A stretch of DNA of 64,000 nucleotides from Macrocybe gigantea (lineage: Eukaryota; Basidiomycota; Agaricomycetes; Agaricales; Callistosporiaceae): NCBI GenBank assembly GCA_011319805.1, contig SJRY01000236.1:620001-684000 (forward strand). Direction: 5' to 3'. A model generated the notes under the pieces. It saw only the letters and a list, made by a program, of their open reading frames with translations, was not told the origin of the DNA and made no database searches. Positions 35,651-47,559 of the stretch are shown here, one piece after another; the stretch's first letter is position 1, and each line of letters begins with the position of its first letter. The position numbers and the translations under genes are program-made.

Positions 35651-37274
35651 TCAATATGCTTGCCCGTCCGTTCCGAGTATATCATCTACAACATATTCCG
35701 CTATCGCAAGGCTGACGTCAGCCCCGGGCTTTCTATGCCTAAGAGACTGATCATTGTGCCAGGGTCACCTGGCGCCTTCATCACCCCTCCGGAGGAGTGG
35801 TCAAACCGAAATGTAAAGTCCTTGAAACCGCCCTGTGGCGGTACGAGCTTGGGGCGCATCCCGACGTAGTCGGGTTGCATATTTTCCAGCACTACACCAG
35901 GGAGGTAGCTCGTTACAGCTTTGTGCATCTCCGAAAGCCTGGAACCGTCCGGAATGAGGTGTTTCGCCCAAAAATCGGCCTCTTCTTCCGGATTTTCCGT
36001 CGAAGGAGCGGATATCCATTCAACGTCCGGTCCGAATCGCACTTTTCCTTGCAAATCGAGTGTCAGATGCGTTCCCAGAGAGTGAAACGCGTGCGCGTCA
36101 GGTCCTGTTTCCGGACAGGGATAAATGAGGTGGGATACATGGGAGATGCCCGGGCCATGGTATGAGGCATATGAACCCCGGGCGTAATACATGGGCAGAC
36201 GCTGGGATTCGGGAAGAATGGAATTGAGAATCAGTGTGCTGGAAAGACCGGAGGCGTTAATTAGTGTCCTGGCGAGCAATGCATCGCCGTCGCTCGCATC
36301 CCCGTGACAGTCTGAATGACCCAACCATCCTCCATAGATTCGATGTCCGGTGTGCCTTCCGCTGCTCTAGACGGCTTATATGGATCGACACGGACAACTT
36401 TGGTCGAATAGACGAGTTCTCCGCCGGGAGAATCCATAATGTCCTTCTCCAAGCTGACCATAAGCGCGTGCGAGTCGACGATGCCCGTTCGGGGACACCA
36501 CAAGGCCGCCGCAATGTCGCGCGACAAATCTGGCTCCATCTCGAGCGCCTCATCGCCGCTCAGGAGGTGAGTAGGCAGCACGAGCCCGTTACCGTCGCGT
36601 AGACCATGGAGATCGGAGTGTGGAGGCCATGGCAGGCTGAGCGACTTGAGGTGGAGGTTCTCGATGTAGGAGCGCTGATCCGCGCGCGCGACGACGAGTT
36701 TGCCGGTCATGCTGTGGGGGATCCCATGCTTCTTGCAGCGCTCGTAAAGCATGTCCCGCCCGCGGAGGCATAACCTGGTTTTCAGGGATTGCGGAGGGTA
36801 GTAGAGACCTGGGCTCGAATGTCAGGTCTCTGGAGTCCAAACGCGCTTGGTCGCGTCCTGACTGACCTGAGTGTATAACTTCAGAGTTTCGCGAACTGGA
36901 GTCGGCTTTCGGTCGTGTTTTTCTACGCGATAGTTGCCTTGTGCTCACCTGATCTCTTGGCCTGGCATGGAATGTCGCTCGACAAGAAACGTCGAACGAT
37001 CAGGAAACCTTCTCGACAACCGTTCAGCGATGGCCAGACCGACCACGCCTGAGCACTTGATATCAGCCAAGTCTTCGAACAGATGCCAAAGGAAGCGCAC
37101 CTGCCTCCGCCGACGACGAGAAAGTCCACAACGTGTTCTGGACGCTGGAAGAAAAAAAAAAGGCACAAAGTTTAATTTAACGATGTCGGAGAAAGCAAGG
37201 GAAAAGAAGCAGACCTTGTACTTGAACCGTCCGCTACTGTTCAACGCCGCGGTGAGGGGTCGTATCGACTTCAT
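35651..37274 (-). CDS. L2HGDH: L-2-hydroxyglutarate dehydrogenase, mitochondrial (FAD-dependent)
   Basis: This enzyme oxidises L-2-hydroxyglutarate, a side product of malate dehydrogenase, to 2-oxoglutarate. It starts at the ATG at 37274 with a basic presequence (MKSIRPLTAALNSSGRF). The FAD-binding motif is HVVDFLVVGGGVVGLAIAER, formed across an intron whose only in-frame donor is GC (GCAGGT). Then come FLVERHSMPGQE, SSRNSEVIHSGLYYPPQSL, MLYERCKKHGIPHSMTGKLV, ALWCPRTGIVDSHALMVSLE, LARTLINASGLSS, MYYARGSYASYHGP, YPCPETGPDAHAFHSLGTHL, MRPKLVPPQGGFKDFTF and SLLGIESPGLTSAL. The C-terminus AIAEYVVDDILG is in the next frame. One base seems lost near 35708 and another near 36302. It lies head to head with TTC4, with only about 100 bp between starts. 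Confidence 0.88.
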
Positions 37275-37377
37275 GGCTGGACGGAAAAGAGTTGTGGCGA
37301 CGGTATCTACGGGCCGAAATTGCAGACCAGTTATCTAATCTCTCTGTGATATCCCTCCTCTGCACTTCAGACTAGCT

Positions 37378-38688
37378 ATGGCTGCAGAATCAGCACCTGT
37401 AGGGCCACAGCCCATATCGCAGGAAGAGATCGATGCGAAGCTCGCGTCCTTTGACTCTGTCCCCCTGTTCATGAAGTCGCTGCCGATGGACGACACAGAC
37501 GACGTCGCGTTATCGGCGCTGCAGAGCCTCGTTCACGAAGGAACCCCGGATGGTGGGTGAGAAGCACGTCTCTCTCAAGCATTCCGGAACTTTTCTCTCA
37601 TAAATTTAAACTTTTTCCCTGCGCAAAGAGGTCGCGCGGAATTTCAAGGAGCAAGGAAATGAGTACTTCAAAGGAAAACGGTATCGCGAAGCGACGAGTT
37701 TTTACACACAAGGTGTGGACGCGAAACCGACCGATGTAACCCTACGAGAAGCACTTTTGTGCAACAGGGCCGCGTGCAACCTAGAACTCAGTCAGTCATG
37801 CAATTTCCTATGATGCTCCCCACTCATGCTCAAGCATTGATTGCTCGGCATCTTCGAGAAAATTACGGATCCGTTCTGAGAGACTGCTCGAAGGCATTGA
37901 GCGTGAATTCGCGCTCATCAAAAGCGTATTACCGCTCTGCCTTGGCATTGCTGGCCTTGGACCGCGCCGACGAAGCCCTGGATTGCTGCGAACGATGTCT
38001 AGCCTTCGATCATGGGAACAAGGGCGTACAGGCGCTCAAGGAGCGAGCATCGAAAGTGCACGCAGAGAAAACGAAGAAGGAGCAAGAGAGGCAAGAGAGG
38101 TTACGAAAACAACAAGAAGAGGAGCGCAAGCTGAAGCTCGCGTTTAGGGTCCGTCTCACATTGGATGATCCAGAAAAAAGGAAGCTCGACGTTGATTACT
38201 TTGTGCTGTTTTTACTCGCAGGAGCGAAGTATTCTTGTTATGCAAAAGGAGAAAGAAACGACAGGCAATCCCTACGCTCCCATTTTGATCGCGATGATCC
38301 GACGGAAAGCACGCTTGCTTTCCCCGTTTTCTTCCTGTATCCTCAGTACGCGACTTCGGACGTGATCCAGGAATTCGTGGAAGACACTCCGTTCTCTGCG
38401 CACATATCGGCCATGTTTCCGCCTCGGGTGCCATATCCTGAATGGGACGCAAATGGCGAGTACAGGGATGGAAACTTGGTGGTGTACGCCATGACGCACC
38501 GAAAGAGGCTGCTCAAGGTGGGGAGGAAGATGACACTGCGGGACGTGTGCCATCACGCCAAGGAAAAAGAGGGCGAGCCGAGAGATGGTCTCGAGCTGAA
38601 GGATGGGTGTCTGACGTTCGTCGTCCTTCCGAAAGGCGATGTCGAGACAAAGTGGGTGGAGGATTACAAAAAGACACGAGACCGATAA
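37378..38688 (+). CDS. CNS1: TPR co-chaperone, TTC4/Cns1 family
   Basis: This is an essential Hsp90/Hsp70 co-chaperone in the cytosol. Exon 1 gives ISQEEIDAKLASFDSVPLFM and LPMDDTDDVALSALQSL. After an intron with donor GTGGGT the TPR domain starts: VARNFKEQGNEYFKGKRYRE, REALLCNRAACNLEL, KNYGSVLRDCSKALSVNSRS and AYYRSALALLALDRADEALD, followed by a charged helix. The C-terminal wheel domain holds TLAFPVFFLYPQYATSDVIQ, FSAHISAMFPPRVPYPEWD and KVGRKMTLRDVCHHAKEKEG, ending WVEDYKKTRDR at 38688. The frame shifts once at 38278-38281 (NPYAP to HFDRDD), consistent with one missing C. About 400 residues, as in fungi. Confidence 0.9.
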
Positions 38689-39495
38689 CGTCTTCTGGTC
38701 CGGGTTGGAGTAATTTTCCGCTCCATCTTCACATGGTTCGCGGCTATCATGGCTCTGTAATGCGTCATGGTATCACAGCAACGGTGCTGCAAAAAAATAC
38801 GAATACGAATGGCTCGATTGATCTCATGACCGTCGGAGTGCAAGAAAGCGGATCAGCTGAGATAATTCGATCGTATCAAGGGGTGGTTCAAAGAAAGATT
38901 TTGTGCATTTCAGTTCGTTTCTAGTATGATATGTATCATGAGTGTCGAACAAGGAACAAAGCACAAAGGAATAGGAAGGAAAAACCGAGGATCAAGGAAA
39001 ATTTCTTATCGCGAGGTCGCCGTGCACTCGGATTCAGTCCCGAGAGAGGCCGATATGAGAAAGCAAAGGCTATTATTGTCTGTTCTACGACAGAGAGAAT
39101 GCTTGGAAGGAACCAATGAATACGAATTATGGGCGGCAATGTCGGAACGCTCCATTTGGTGGGACCCATGACACATGTTGTGGTTCCTTCCAAAACAGGA
39201 AGCAGCAGGTGAACGCAAAGTTTGTTGTTATTTGTCACCGCACCTCACATCCAGGTCAAGCTAACGAAGACTCGCCAACGCCCGTCCGCCAAAAGATCCT
39301 GGTGAGTGTCCCGCATTCATGCCCCCATTTTTCGCGTCTGTGCGGACCTACGCAAGAATTCTATCGCATGACTGGGCTGGAATGGCGATCAGACGGACGC
39401 ACGGGGTGGATGAGCAAGCGAGAGTATGGATGAGTGTTGACGGTGCGATTTGTCCTTTTTTTCCCCTTCTTTCTCTAGGGCCCTAGACAGTCAAG
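38689..39495. other. Intergenic region between tandem genes
   Basis: About 800 bp, A/G-rich on the plus strand from 38920 to 39110, then a T/C-rich tract just before the eS7 start (39450-39480), as often seen at ribosomal protein genes. No gene is recognisable. Confidence 0.4.
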
Positions 39496-40194
39496 ATGTC
39501 CGTCAACCACAAGATTCTGCGCACCGCGAATGCGCCTACGACTTCTCCCGATGAAACCGAAACCAGCGTCGCCCAAGCGTTGATTGACCTGGAAAACAAC
39601 GTGCCGGAGCTCAAGTCTGAACTCCGAGTTTTGCAAATCTCTGCCGCTCGCGAAGTCGACGTCCGTGGCGGCAAAAAGGCTATTGTCATCTTTGTCCCTG
39701 TCCCTCAGTTGAAGGCATACCGCAAAGTGCAGCAGAGGTGCGTTTGGCTAACCTGATCTTTAAAGAAGAGAGAGGATACATGTGTCATGCAGGCTCACGC
39801 GGGAACTGGAGAAAAAGTTCTCGGATCGCCACGTCGTGTTCATTGGCCAACGCAGGATGCTGCGCAAGCCCACTCGTAACTCGCGTCAGAAGCAGCGCCG
39901 ACCCCGCAGCCGCACGCTCACGAGTGTGCACGAGAAGATTCTGGAAGATCTGGTCTTCCCTACCGAGATCGTCGGGAAGAGGACACGGGTGGCTGTGGAT
40001 GGATCGAGATTGTTGAAAGTGTGAGTAGTCATTCTCATTCCGACCGAGTCAAGACATTGATTTGGTTGCGCAGTTTCCTGGACTCCAAGGACGCAACGTC
40101 GTTGGAGTACAAGCTGGATTCATTTGCGTCTGTGTACCGTCGCCTTACAGGGAAGGACGTGGTGTTCGAGTTCCCGGTTGTCGCGCAGGAGTAG
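39496..40194 (+). CDS. RPS7: 40S ribosomal protein eS7
   Basis: This is a structural protein of the cytosolic small ribosomal subunit. Exons 39496-39737, 39793-40020 and 40074-40194 join in frame. They encode [100 protein letters not shown] and [17 protein letters not shown], ending FEFPVVAQE. The length of about 196 residues is the family norm. The frame is intact. Confidence 0.96.
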
Positions 40195-40476
40195 ATATAT
40201 CTGCATTGGTCTTTGATATGACACAAAAAAAGACAATATATGATCCAAAGCATTATGGCCTGTATGACCGGATTGGGTCGAATTTCCCACGTGCTCGCAT
40301 ATCCGCGTCAGGGGCAGCCCGTCGGTTGTTATAAGCTCTCTCCGTCTTCCCTTCCCAGTCTTTCCTTTCTACCCCCTCCGCCCCCGCGGCCCCTGGGCCT
40401 CAAAAGCTCAGGCAGTCTCCTCGGACCCGCCTTCTCCTTCTCCTCCTTTTTCTTTCCTCGTCCCTTCAATTCCGCC

Positions 40477-41871
40477 ATGGATGACTACCGCCCTCTCGAC
40501 CCCTACTCGCAGTCCCGATACGAACAGGGCATCGACAGTAAGATCGTCATTATGGGCAACTCTGGTCAGTCACCACTCGTCTTGTCTTACTTCCCGTACT
40601 GACCTCGACAAGGCGTCGGCAAGACCAGCCTCCTCCAGCGGTACACCCAAAACAAGTTTGACCCCAAGAACACGACTTCCACGAGCGGCGCTTTTTTTGT
40701 CACGAAGAAGGTGTATGTGAATGGTCTCAGAGTGCGGTTGCAGCTGTGGGACACTGCTGGTCAGGAGAGGTTCCGAAGCATGGTCTGTTCTTATCTACTT
40801 CCAGCTTTTGACGCGCCATTTCATATCTCGTCTGTCAAAGGCACCCATGTATTATCGAGGTACTTGGCCACTCATTTCACACTCCCGCTTTATCTGCCTC
40901 AACTGACCACCTCCAGGCGCAAACGCTGCTCTTCTCTTGTACGACATCACCAATGCTTCGACCTTTGATGATATACGTGGCTGGTTGGAAGGTACGGGTC
41001 GTCGCGTACCCTCATTCGTCCCCCGTTCTCTGGCAGACCGCAGTGACGCGTTTTCCTTAGAATTGAAGAAGAATTGTCCACCTGAATTACTCATTTACAT
41101 TGTTGGCTCAAAGGCGGACCTTTGCCACTACCGACAAGTCACGCCCGATTTGGCACGGCTGTCCCTTCACAATTGGTTTCCTCCACCCCGTCCACCAACA
41201 CCGCCTCCTCCCCGCCGCCATCAACTTTGTCATACATCCGACCTCGTTTCACATCTTTCCCCAACATCCGTTCTCCACCGTCCTCGCCACCCGCCACATC
41301 CTCCGACGCATCCGCGTACCTTGACCTCTCATCGGACCGGTCCTCAGCACTTCAGCGGAGCAAAACCGCAACCCAGGTCCGACCGAGAACAGCCGGCTCA
41401 TCGGTTCTGACCCGCTCAAACACCACCGCCCTGACCAGCAGAACACCACCATCTTCCCGATTTGCACACTATGGTCAACAGTATGGCGGATGGGTCGACA
41501 GTGGCACAACCAGCAGTAACAGCATAAACGAGGATGACGAAGATTCCGCCGAACCCGACTTTGAGTGGGGGCTTACTAAGGATATGGAGCTCTTCGAAGT
41601 CTCGGCCAAGGACGACATCGGTCAGCTCTCCGCTTCTTTTTTGTTTTCTGAACGCTGATCTGACATGTAAACAGGCATTCAAAACCTTTTTGACCACCTG
41701 ATTTCGGCCATCATCCTTCGCAAGGATATGATCGAGAGGGAGAACGAGCTCAAAAAGCGCGACAGCGTTTTCTTGTCGAATATCAGCACTCCTACATGGG
41801 CTGCGCAAGCTGAAGAGGAGGAGGCCCGCGAGAAAGCGGCCCGGTCAGCCGGAAGCTGGAGCTGCTGCTAG
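40477..41871 (+). CDS. Rab-family small GTPase with a long insert before the G5 motif
   Basis: This is a membrane-trafficking GTPase. Visible motifs: G1 GNSGVGKTSLLQRY, with the Gly-rich loop spanning an intron; switch region NTTSTSGAFFVTKKV; G3 WDTAGQERFRSM; then APMYYRGANAALLLYDITNA; G4 as SKAD instead of NKxD (YIVGSKADL); and G5 FEVSAKDDIG. A C-terminal SWSCC supplies two prenylation cysteines. Between HNWFPPP (about 41180) and EWGLTKDMELFE (about 41567) lies a Pro/Ser/Thr-rich insert of roughly 130 residues, outside the G motifs. Inside it the frame shifts once at about 41210, consistent with a missing C. I cannot assign the subfamily with confidence. The start at 40477 has a good ATG context and the TAG is at 41869-41871. 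Confidence 0.85.
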
Positions 41872-42438
41872 ACAGGATATTCGCCTTCGTTTCTTTCGTC
41901 TGTTCCTATCTTCCTTTCCCCCTTCTACCATCCCCACGATACTCGTCTCTCGTTCTCTTCCTCTCTCGTCCGCTTCGTTGTGCAGCATCCAATCATTTCC
42001 GTCTCACTATTTCCCCATTTCTCTGTCTCTCTGTTCGTCTGTCCCACCCATCCCCTACTCTTCATATTTTTCATTTCCTTTACCTTTTTCTGATTCAGTT
42101 CCTCATCGCTCATGTTTATGTCATGACCCGCCAGCCATTTTCTTTCACACCTGATATCCATCCATCATCTGTCTCACTGCGTCTTCGAGATGTGATCCCG
42201 ACGCTTCTACGTATACCTTTCTGATTCTCTCACAAGCTATCTATCGTATATCTAGCTACAGCCTTATACATATTATCTGACATACAGCATCGAGGACAGT
42301 GCCTTGGTTGTACGATCGCTGAATAATCCATACTGGTCAATTTTTTTTGTTTACGATCGGGGGCAGAGCTTTAGAGCGCAGGCAGTTGTCCAGAGGCTAT
42401 ATAATGCCGACCTCCTCCAATCTTGCTCCTCAACACTC
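41872..42438. other. Intergenic, strongly pyrimidine-rich tract
   Basis: From about 41880 to 42100 the plus strand is dominated by C and T in long runs, downstream of the Rab stop. Such CT tracts are common in fungal promoters and 3' regions. The ATG used for the next gene is at 42439. No gene is seen here. Confidence 0.4.
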
Positions 42439-43351
42439 ATGTCTCTCCTTCCCTTGGATCCTGCTGCCACCACCGTTGAAGAGCAAGGATCTAGCGTCTG
42501 CCTTCCTGAACACTGCTACCATGCCTTTGACGCTCTCTACTGTGCTCTCACTTCTGCCCCACCCATAGAGCCTAGCTTTTCCGACGAGAAATAGTGCGTT
42601 GCCAGTCTCTCATGTTTGATTGCGCAGAAAACAAAAGCTGACGCTCTTGCCATGTTTCCCAGCCCGCTCTTCGTCACCTGGAACAAACGATCTTCGAGAT
42701 CAGGATACGAGCCCCGGTTGCGGGGCTGCATCGGCTGTTTTGAGCCCCTCCCCCTTCGCGATGGTCTGGCCGAGTATGCGCTAATCAGCGCGTTCCAGGA
42801 TTCGAGGTTCAGGAGGATCGACCGCTCGGAGCTCGAGAGCTTGGAATGCGGGTACGTTGGCGTCCTTCTCCTCTCCTCTCCCCTGCTATCGTTAGCTGAC
42901 CTCGATATTTGTCTCACCTCGCGGCTGTAGCATCTCGCTGCTCACCGACTTTGAAGACGCGGCGTCGTACCTCGATTGGACGGTCGGCGTGCACGGCATC
43001 CACATCTCGTTCCCGCACCCGTCACTGCTCGCCACCTCGTCAGACAGCAGCGGGACGAGCAGCCCCGCGTCCGAGACACCCTCACCACGCTCCTCGTCCG
43101 CGCATCTCCTCCCGCGCGTAACGTCCAAGCGCTCCTTCTCTGCGACCTATCTCCCCGACGTCATCCCCGAGCAGGGCTGGGACAAGCGCGAGGCCGTCGA
43201 CAGCGCGATTCGCAAGGCGGGCTGGTCAGGCCGCATCACCGAGGACCTCCGCAGGAGCGTCAAGCTGCGCCGCTACCAGAGCAGGAAGTGCGTCGTCCAA
43301 TGGGAGGACTACTTTCAATGGAGACAGGGCAAGATCATCGAGATCAGCTGA
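42439..43351 (+). CDS. AMMECR1: AMMECR1-domain protein
   Basis: This is a conserved single-domain protein whose molecular function is not established. Exons 42439-42593, 42663-42851 and 42931-43351 join in frame. The N-terminal helix reads PEHCYHAFDALYCALTSAPP, then YPLFVTWNKR. The family signature is LRGCIGCFEPLPLRDGLAEY, followed by ALISAFQDSRFRRIDRSELE and GISLLTDFEDAASYLDWTVG. A Ser/Thr-rich loop (43020-43140) comes next. The end is TYLPDVIPEQGWDKREAVDS, AIRKAGWSGRI and KLRRYQSRKCVVQWEDYF. The LRGCIG motif is complete. The length of about 255 residues is normal. Confidence 0.93.
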
Positions 43352-43520
43352 GAAAGGAGAGGGCGGGGGTTTCGCTTTCGTTTCTGCAAAGGCCCACTCC
43401 GAGGTCCGCACACTCTTTCCTTTTCCTGAAACATTTCCTTCATTCTGGGAGGCCAAGCAATAAGTGCTGTGTGTATGATAGAGAGCAAATCAATGTATGT
43501 ACAATCACGTTAGATGTTGT

Positions 43521-45546
43521 CTAAATATTAGGGGGTTCCTGGTCGTAAGAGAGCTCTTTCTTCCACCGTTCCAATCGTCCATCCCACCCCATGTGATCAC
43601 CGAATCTGTCCTTGAGTCGCTTCAGCACCCCGCGCATGACGGAAGCATTGTTGAGCGTTGTCCTTCGGTACGCCACCAGGATCCAGTAAACGGTATTGTT
43701 GCTGACGGGCGTGTCGGACGGCAGCTCGAGGAACATGTCGAGCATAGCGTTCAGATTGTCGAGAATCCATCTCGGCCCCTTTGGCGGGTTCGCGTCCTCC
43801 AACTCGGGGGTACTTTGCCCCAGTGGTGTATGCCAAACCTCGAGAAGCCTAGAAAGAGTGCGCGGAAGACGGGCAGCGTTGGCGAGTACGTCACAGGGCG
43901 GAGGTACCCGTGAGCATCGACAACGAGTGGGGCGCCTCTCTCCACGTTCTCTGCGACTAGCATGTCCATGAACACGCGCAGCGCCGTCCGAAGGTCACCG
44001 TGATACGCCATGATCTGCACCATCATCGTGAACGTCACCTCATTCGGCGTCATGTGGGGCGGCACGTCGATGTACTCTTCGTCCCGGAGCTGCTGCATGC
44101 CGCGGACCAGGTACTCTGGGTCGTCCCGGACGTGCAGCTCCAGCTTCATGTTCGCTCGCAGGATGCGGTAGATCAGCAAAGCGAGATCTACGCGGTTGTT
44201 CCGCCCATATGCCCATATGCAAGTGTTCAAGCCGTCGAGCCCGAGCTCGCAACGCTGATCCTGCATCCGGATGAGGGTCGATCGAACACCGCTCAGCTGC
44301 CCTGTTTCTGTGAAGTATTTTAGCAGTGCGAGATGCGTGACGCGATTGGGCCGCAGGCCCGACGCCGCAAGCAACGACGTGGCGCGTTTGAGCGCCCGTA
44401 CGTCCCGTGTCTGCGCAGCCACATTGATAAGCGCCGTGTAAGTGAAAATGTCAGGTATTGTCCGCGCATCCGCGTCCTCCTGTTCCACGCTCCGATGATT
44501 CGTGCCATGAGCTGAGGAGAAAGTCATGCCTGGCGTCCGGCCGGAGATCATGTCTTTGTAGATGGATAAAGCGTTTTCAAAGTCGCCTATCTGGGTCTTG
44601 CGCCATCCCTTGCCAGCTGCATCGATGATCGCGTTCCATTCATGCAGTTGCAACGTCCCACCGCTCTCCCTGATCCCCGTTGCGATGGACAACAAGCGCA
44701 GGAACGACCCACGGGTTTTTGGCCTACTCGTCGCCACAAGGCGAAATAGGCGGTGCAAGTGAGAAAAAGGAATGTGAGGGTGGCCGTGGGCACTACGGGG
44801 CAGCTCCAGCTGTAGGACGTTCGAGTAGGCGTCCCAGGCCTCGTCGGCTGAGGATGTGTTGGCTACGACATCGAGGAGGCTGTCGCGGAATTCTTGGAGG
44901 TCGATGGAAATGGAGGGTAAGAAATTGGGACGGACGAGTCTTCGAAAGGGTCTGACGGGAATGGCGCGCCACGATCGTCCGGCACAGCGGTGGTCGTGGG
45001 TGATGTACAGATCGGTCGGTGGATCGGCGTACCTGCGTTTGTTGCGCGCTACAGGCTCGTAGACGCTTAGCTGCTCGCCGTGGCTTACTTCGTTCGGCTT
45101 CCAAAAACGCGGACTCTGCGCGAGAAATTGTTTCGGATGACGAACAAACGACCTTTTTCGGCGCCGGTGACCGGCGAGGACGAGTGAGCTCGGACGGAAG
45201 TGGGCAGACGGGCTACATCGAACCTCGGCGTCGAATCTCCGTCGATGTCCCGAACGACTTCGGCAACATGAGGGGTCCTTGGTACGTATTCGGACTGAGT
45301 TTGAGTAAAGGGAGAACGAGTGTCCTTGGGGTTGTCCGAGCCAGCATCCGAGCTGGATTCGCCGGCGATTACGAGCGGCCGGACGAGAGACGACAAAGTA
45401 CCAAGATGAGCATACATCACAGGCGCGCGGACCAAACAAATGGGAGTGTTCGAAACCACTCTCGTCTTGCGTATCAGGAGACATGGTCGATGACCACGAA
45501 AAGCGGACCGAAGACAGAGGCCCAGCGAGGACGCTCTGAGCATCAA
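43521..45546 (-). CDS. Pentatricopeptide repeat (PPR) protein, probably mitochondrial
   Basis: PPR proteins bind organellar RNA and act in processing or translation. From the ATG at 45546 the N-terminus is basic and hydroxylated (MLRASSLGLCLRSAFRGHRP), consistent with a mitochondrial presequence. The body is helical, with PPR-like units such as PDIFTYTALINVAAQTRDVR then LKRATSLLAASGLRPNRVTH, GLNTCIWAYGRNNRVDLALL, and TPNEVTFTMMVQIMAYHGDL then ALRVFMDML. The C-terminal part is PRWILDNLNAMLDMFLELPS and VYWILVAYRRTTLNNASVMR, with a stop at 43521. The frame changes by one base near 45130 and near 43808. The gene converges on AMMECR1 with only about 170 bp between stops. It appears almost intron-free, unlike its neighbours. 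Confidence 0.8.
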
Positions 45547-45869
45547 TGGGACGTGCAGTCATCCTGATGGTGCGCTGAGTGAGATGAACGCGATGAACGA
45601 CGTGCATACATACCGCGACTTGCACTTTACCAAACGATGGACAGAACGTCTAGAGGCACGTTCAGGAAGAAGTCGTTCGCGGCGATGAATATTCTGCCAA
45701 AAAGTTTTCTCACAAAGTCAAATTAGGTCAAAAATTCTCACGCCTTTATCCGTAGAATGCTTTTTTTTTTCATTCTCAAAGCATAGTCATAGTCACAGTA
45801 GATATCATGGAGGGCCGTAGAGAACAAAAATATGCGAATGAAAGGAAAAAAAAAAGAGACACTGAGCAA

Positions 45870-47333
45870 TCAAGCACGGGCCTTGAGCGTTCCCAAGAAC
45901 GCAGCTTTTCCTCGAATGTTTGGAACGAACCATGCTGACAGAAAACGTTAAGCTTGACTGACAAACGGTAACGATGAAATCCAGAGACTTACGCCAAACT
46001 TGGATGATGTGTCGATGAACTTGAGCTGCACCTTCTCGAGATCCCGACGAGACGTGTGCACCATCAGCGACTTGCGAATCGTGATGACACGTTTCTTGGT
46101 GCCAGGGATGGAGCCCTTGAGCATCAAGTAATCGTTCTTCACGATACCGTAGTGAGGGAAGCCACCCATGGGCGTGATCGTCTTCTTTGTGATATCAGAC
46201 TCCGTCGATGCATTGGCGTCGTCGCTACCGGAACCGACACGGTAGATCTTCTTGTTGATCTCTGTTCTGTGGTGGTATCCGTCTAACGGAGGAAATCTCG
46301 TCAAAGCCGATTCTGAATACACGAACCGCAAACATACTTTGACCAGCACGAGCAACAGAGAACATAACCTTGGCAGGATGCCATGCTCCAATACAAGCGA
46401 CTTTGCGCAGACCCTTGTGCGTTTTCCTAGGCAGCTTCTTCGTGCCCCAGCGGTGCGTGACACCCTCAAATCCATGACCTTTCGTGACGGCAATAACATC
46501 GACAACCTCGTCCTGCTCAAACACCGTTCCAACCTCGATGGGCTTTTCGAACAGCTTGTGCGCAAACTCGACCTTGTCTGCCACCGAGCCTCCGTTCACC
46601 TGGATCTCCATCAGGTGCGCCTTCTTCTGGCTCAAGCCCGTCTTCCTGATCTGAGTGTGCGCGAGCACGCGAACAACTGTGCAGTACTTGCGGATGCGCT
46701 CGAGCTCGCGCCCGATCGACTTGCCGCCGTCCTCGGCGTGCTTCTTGGCGTAGCGTGTGAACGCCTTCTTCTTGGAGCGGTACCAGTTCTTGTAGAAGCG
46801 ACGCTTGACTTCGTCGGACAGGTGCGACGCCCAAACGGTCGTCAGTGTGCGGAGACCGCGAGGCGTCTCGACGTAGCCGACAACACCGACAACAATGAGA
46901 GGAGGCGTCTCGATGACGGTGACGGCTTCGACAATTTCTTTCTTGTGCATTTCTGAAGTGAGGATAGAAAAAAAATCAGAAATCACAGCCGGAGGCGTAG
47001 CATCAGTCCCTAGCGCTCACTAGATCCAGGACGGTCGAGATCGCGAACAACGTGGGTCATGCCAGCTTTGTAGCCCAAAAGGCCGTCAAATGAACAGGTT
47101 TTTTGGGATCATCCTAACCGACATCTCGTAAACACTCGGTACTTCCTTCAAAGTCCTGTTGATTATACGCACCTTGGGGAAGGACTTGACCTTTCCACGG
47201 TGGCGGGCGGAGCGCTTCCTCGGGAGGAAGCCAAGAGAGCCATGGCGAGGGGCCTCATACTAGAGCAGCGTACGCCTCAGTGAGTAAATGCAAATCGGTA
47301 TGGAGCACAATGCATACCTTACGGTGACTACAT
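45870..47333 (-). CDS. RPL3: 60S ribosomal protein uL3
   Basis: This protein of the cytosolic large subunit lies near the peptidyl transferase centre. Exons: 47318-47333, 47173-47259, 47021-47113, 46338-46952, 45993-46282 and 45870-45934. They encode [134 protein letters not shown] and [20 protein letters not shown]. The last exon has FQTFEEK, after which one base seems to be missing before [11 protein letters not shown]. Exon 1 reads ATG, an extra T, then codons for S-H-R-K, giving ATG TAG as written. A one-base excess at the start codon is therefore also needed to match the family. Confidence 0.92.
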
Positions 47334-47559
47334 AGAAGAACAATAAGCTATCAAGCCGTACGACGTCCTTGAAGCAGCGATACTCACCTCATTTTGGGGG
47401 ATCTTGAGGAGGACGTGTACGATGGTCTGCTCTGATTTTTCGTTGACGAAGGTCCGCACTCGGCAAAGCCCGAGCGTGGCTGATAAACTGTATAAATCTA
47501 TCTCACGGACGCATAAGGTAATTGAAATTCCCGATATAGCATAATTTACATCAACAAAT

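Noticed and set aside
45019..45567. 182-residue open frame on the plus strand
   Set aside because: It is antisense to the N-terminal part of the PPR gene and resembles no protein.
46252..46956. 234-residue open frame on the plus strand
   Set aside because: It is the antisense shadow of the conserved uL3 exon.
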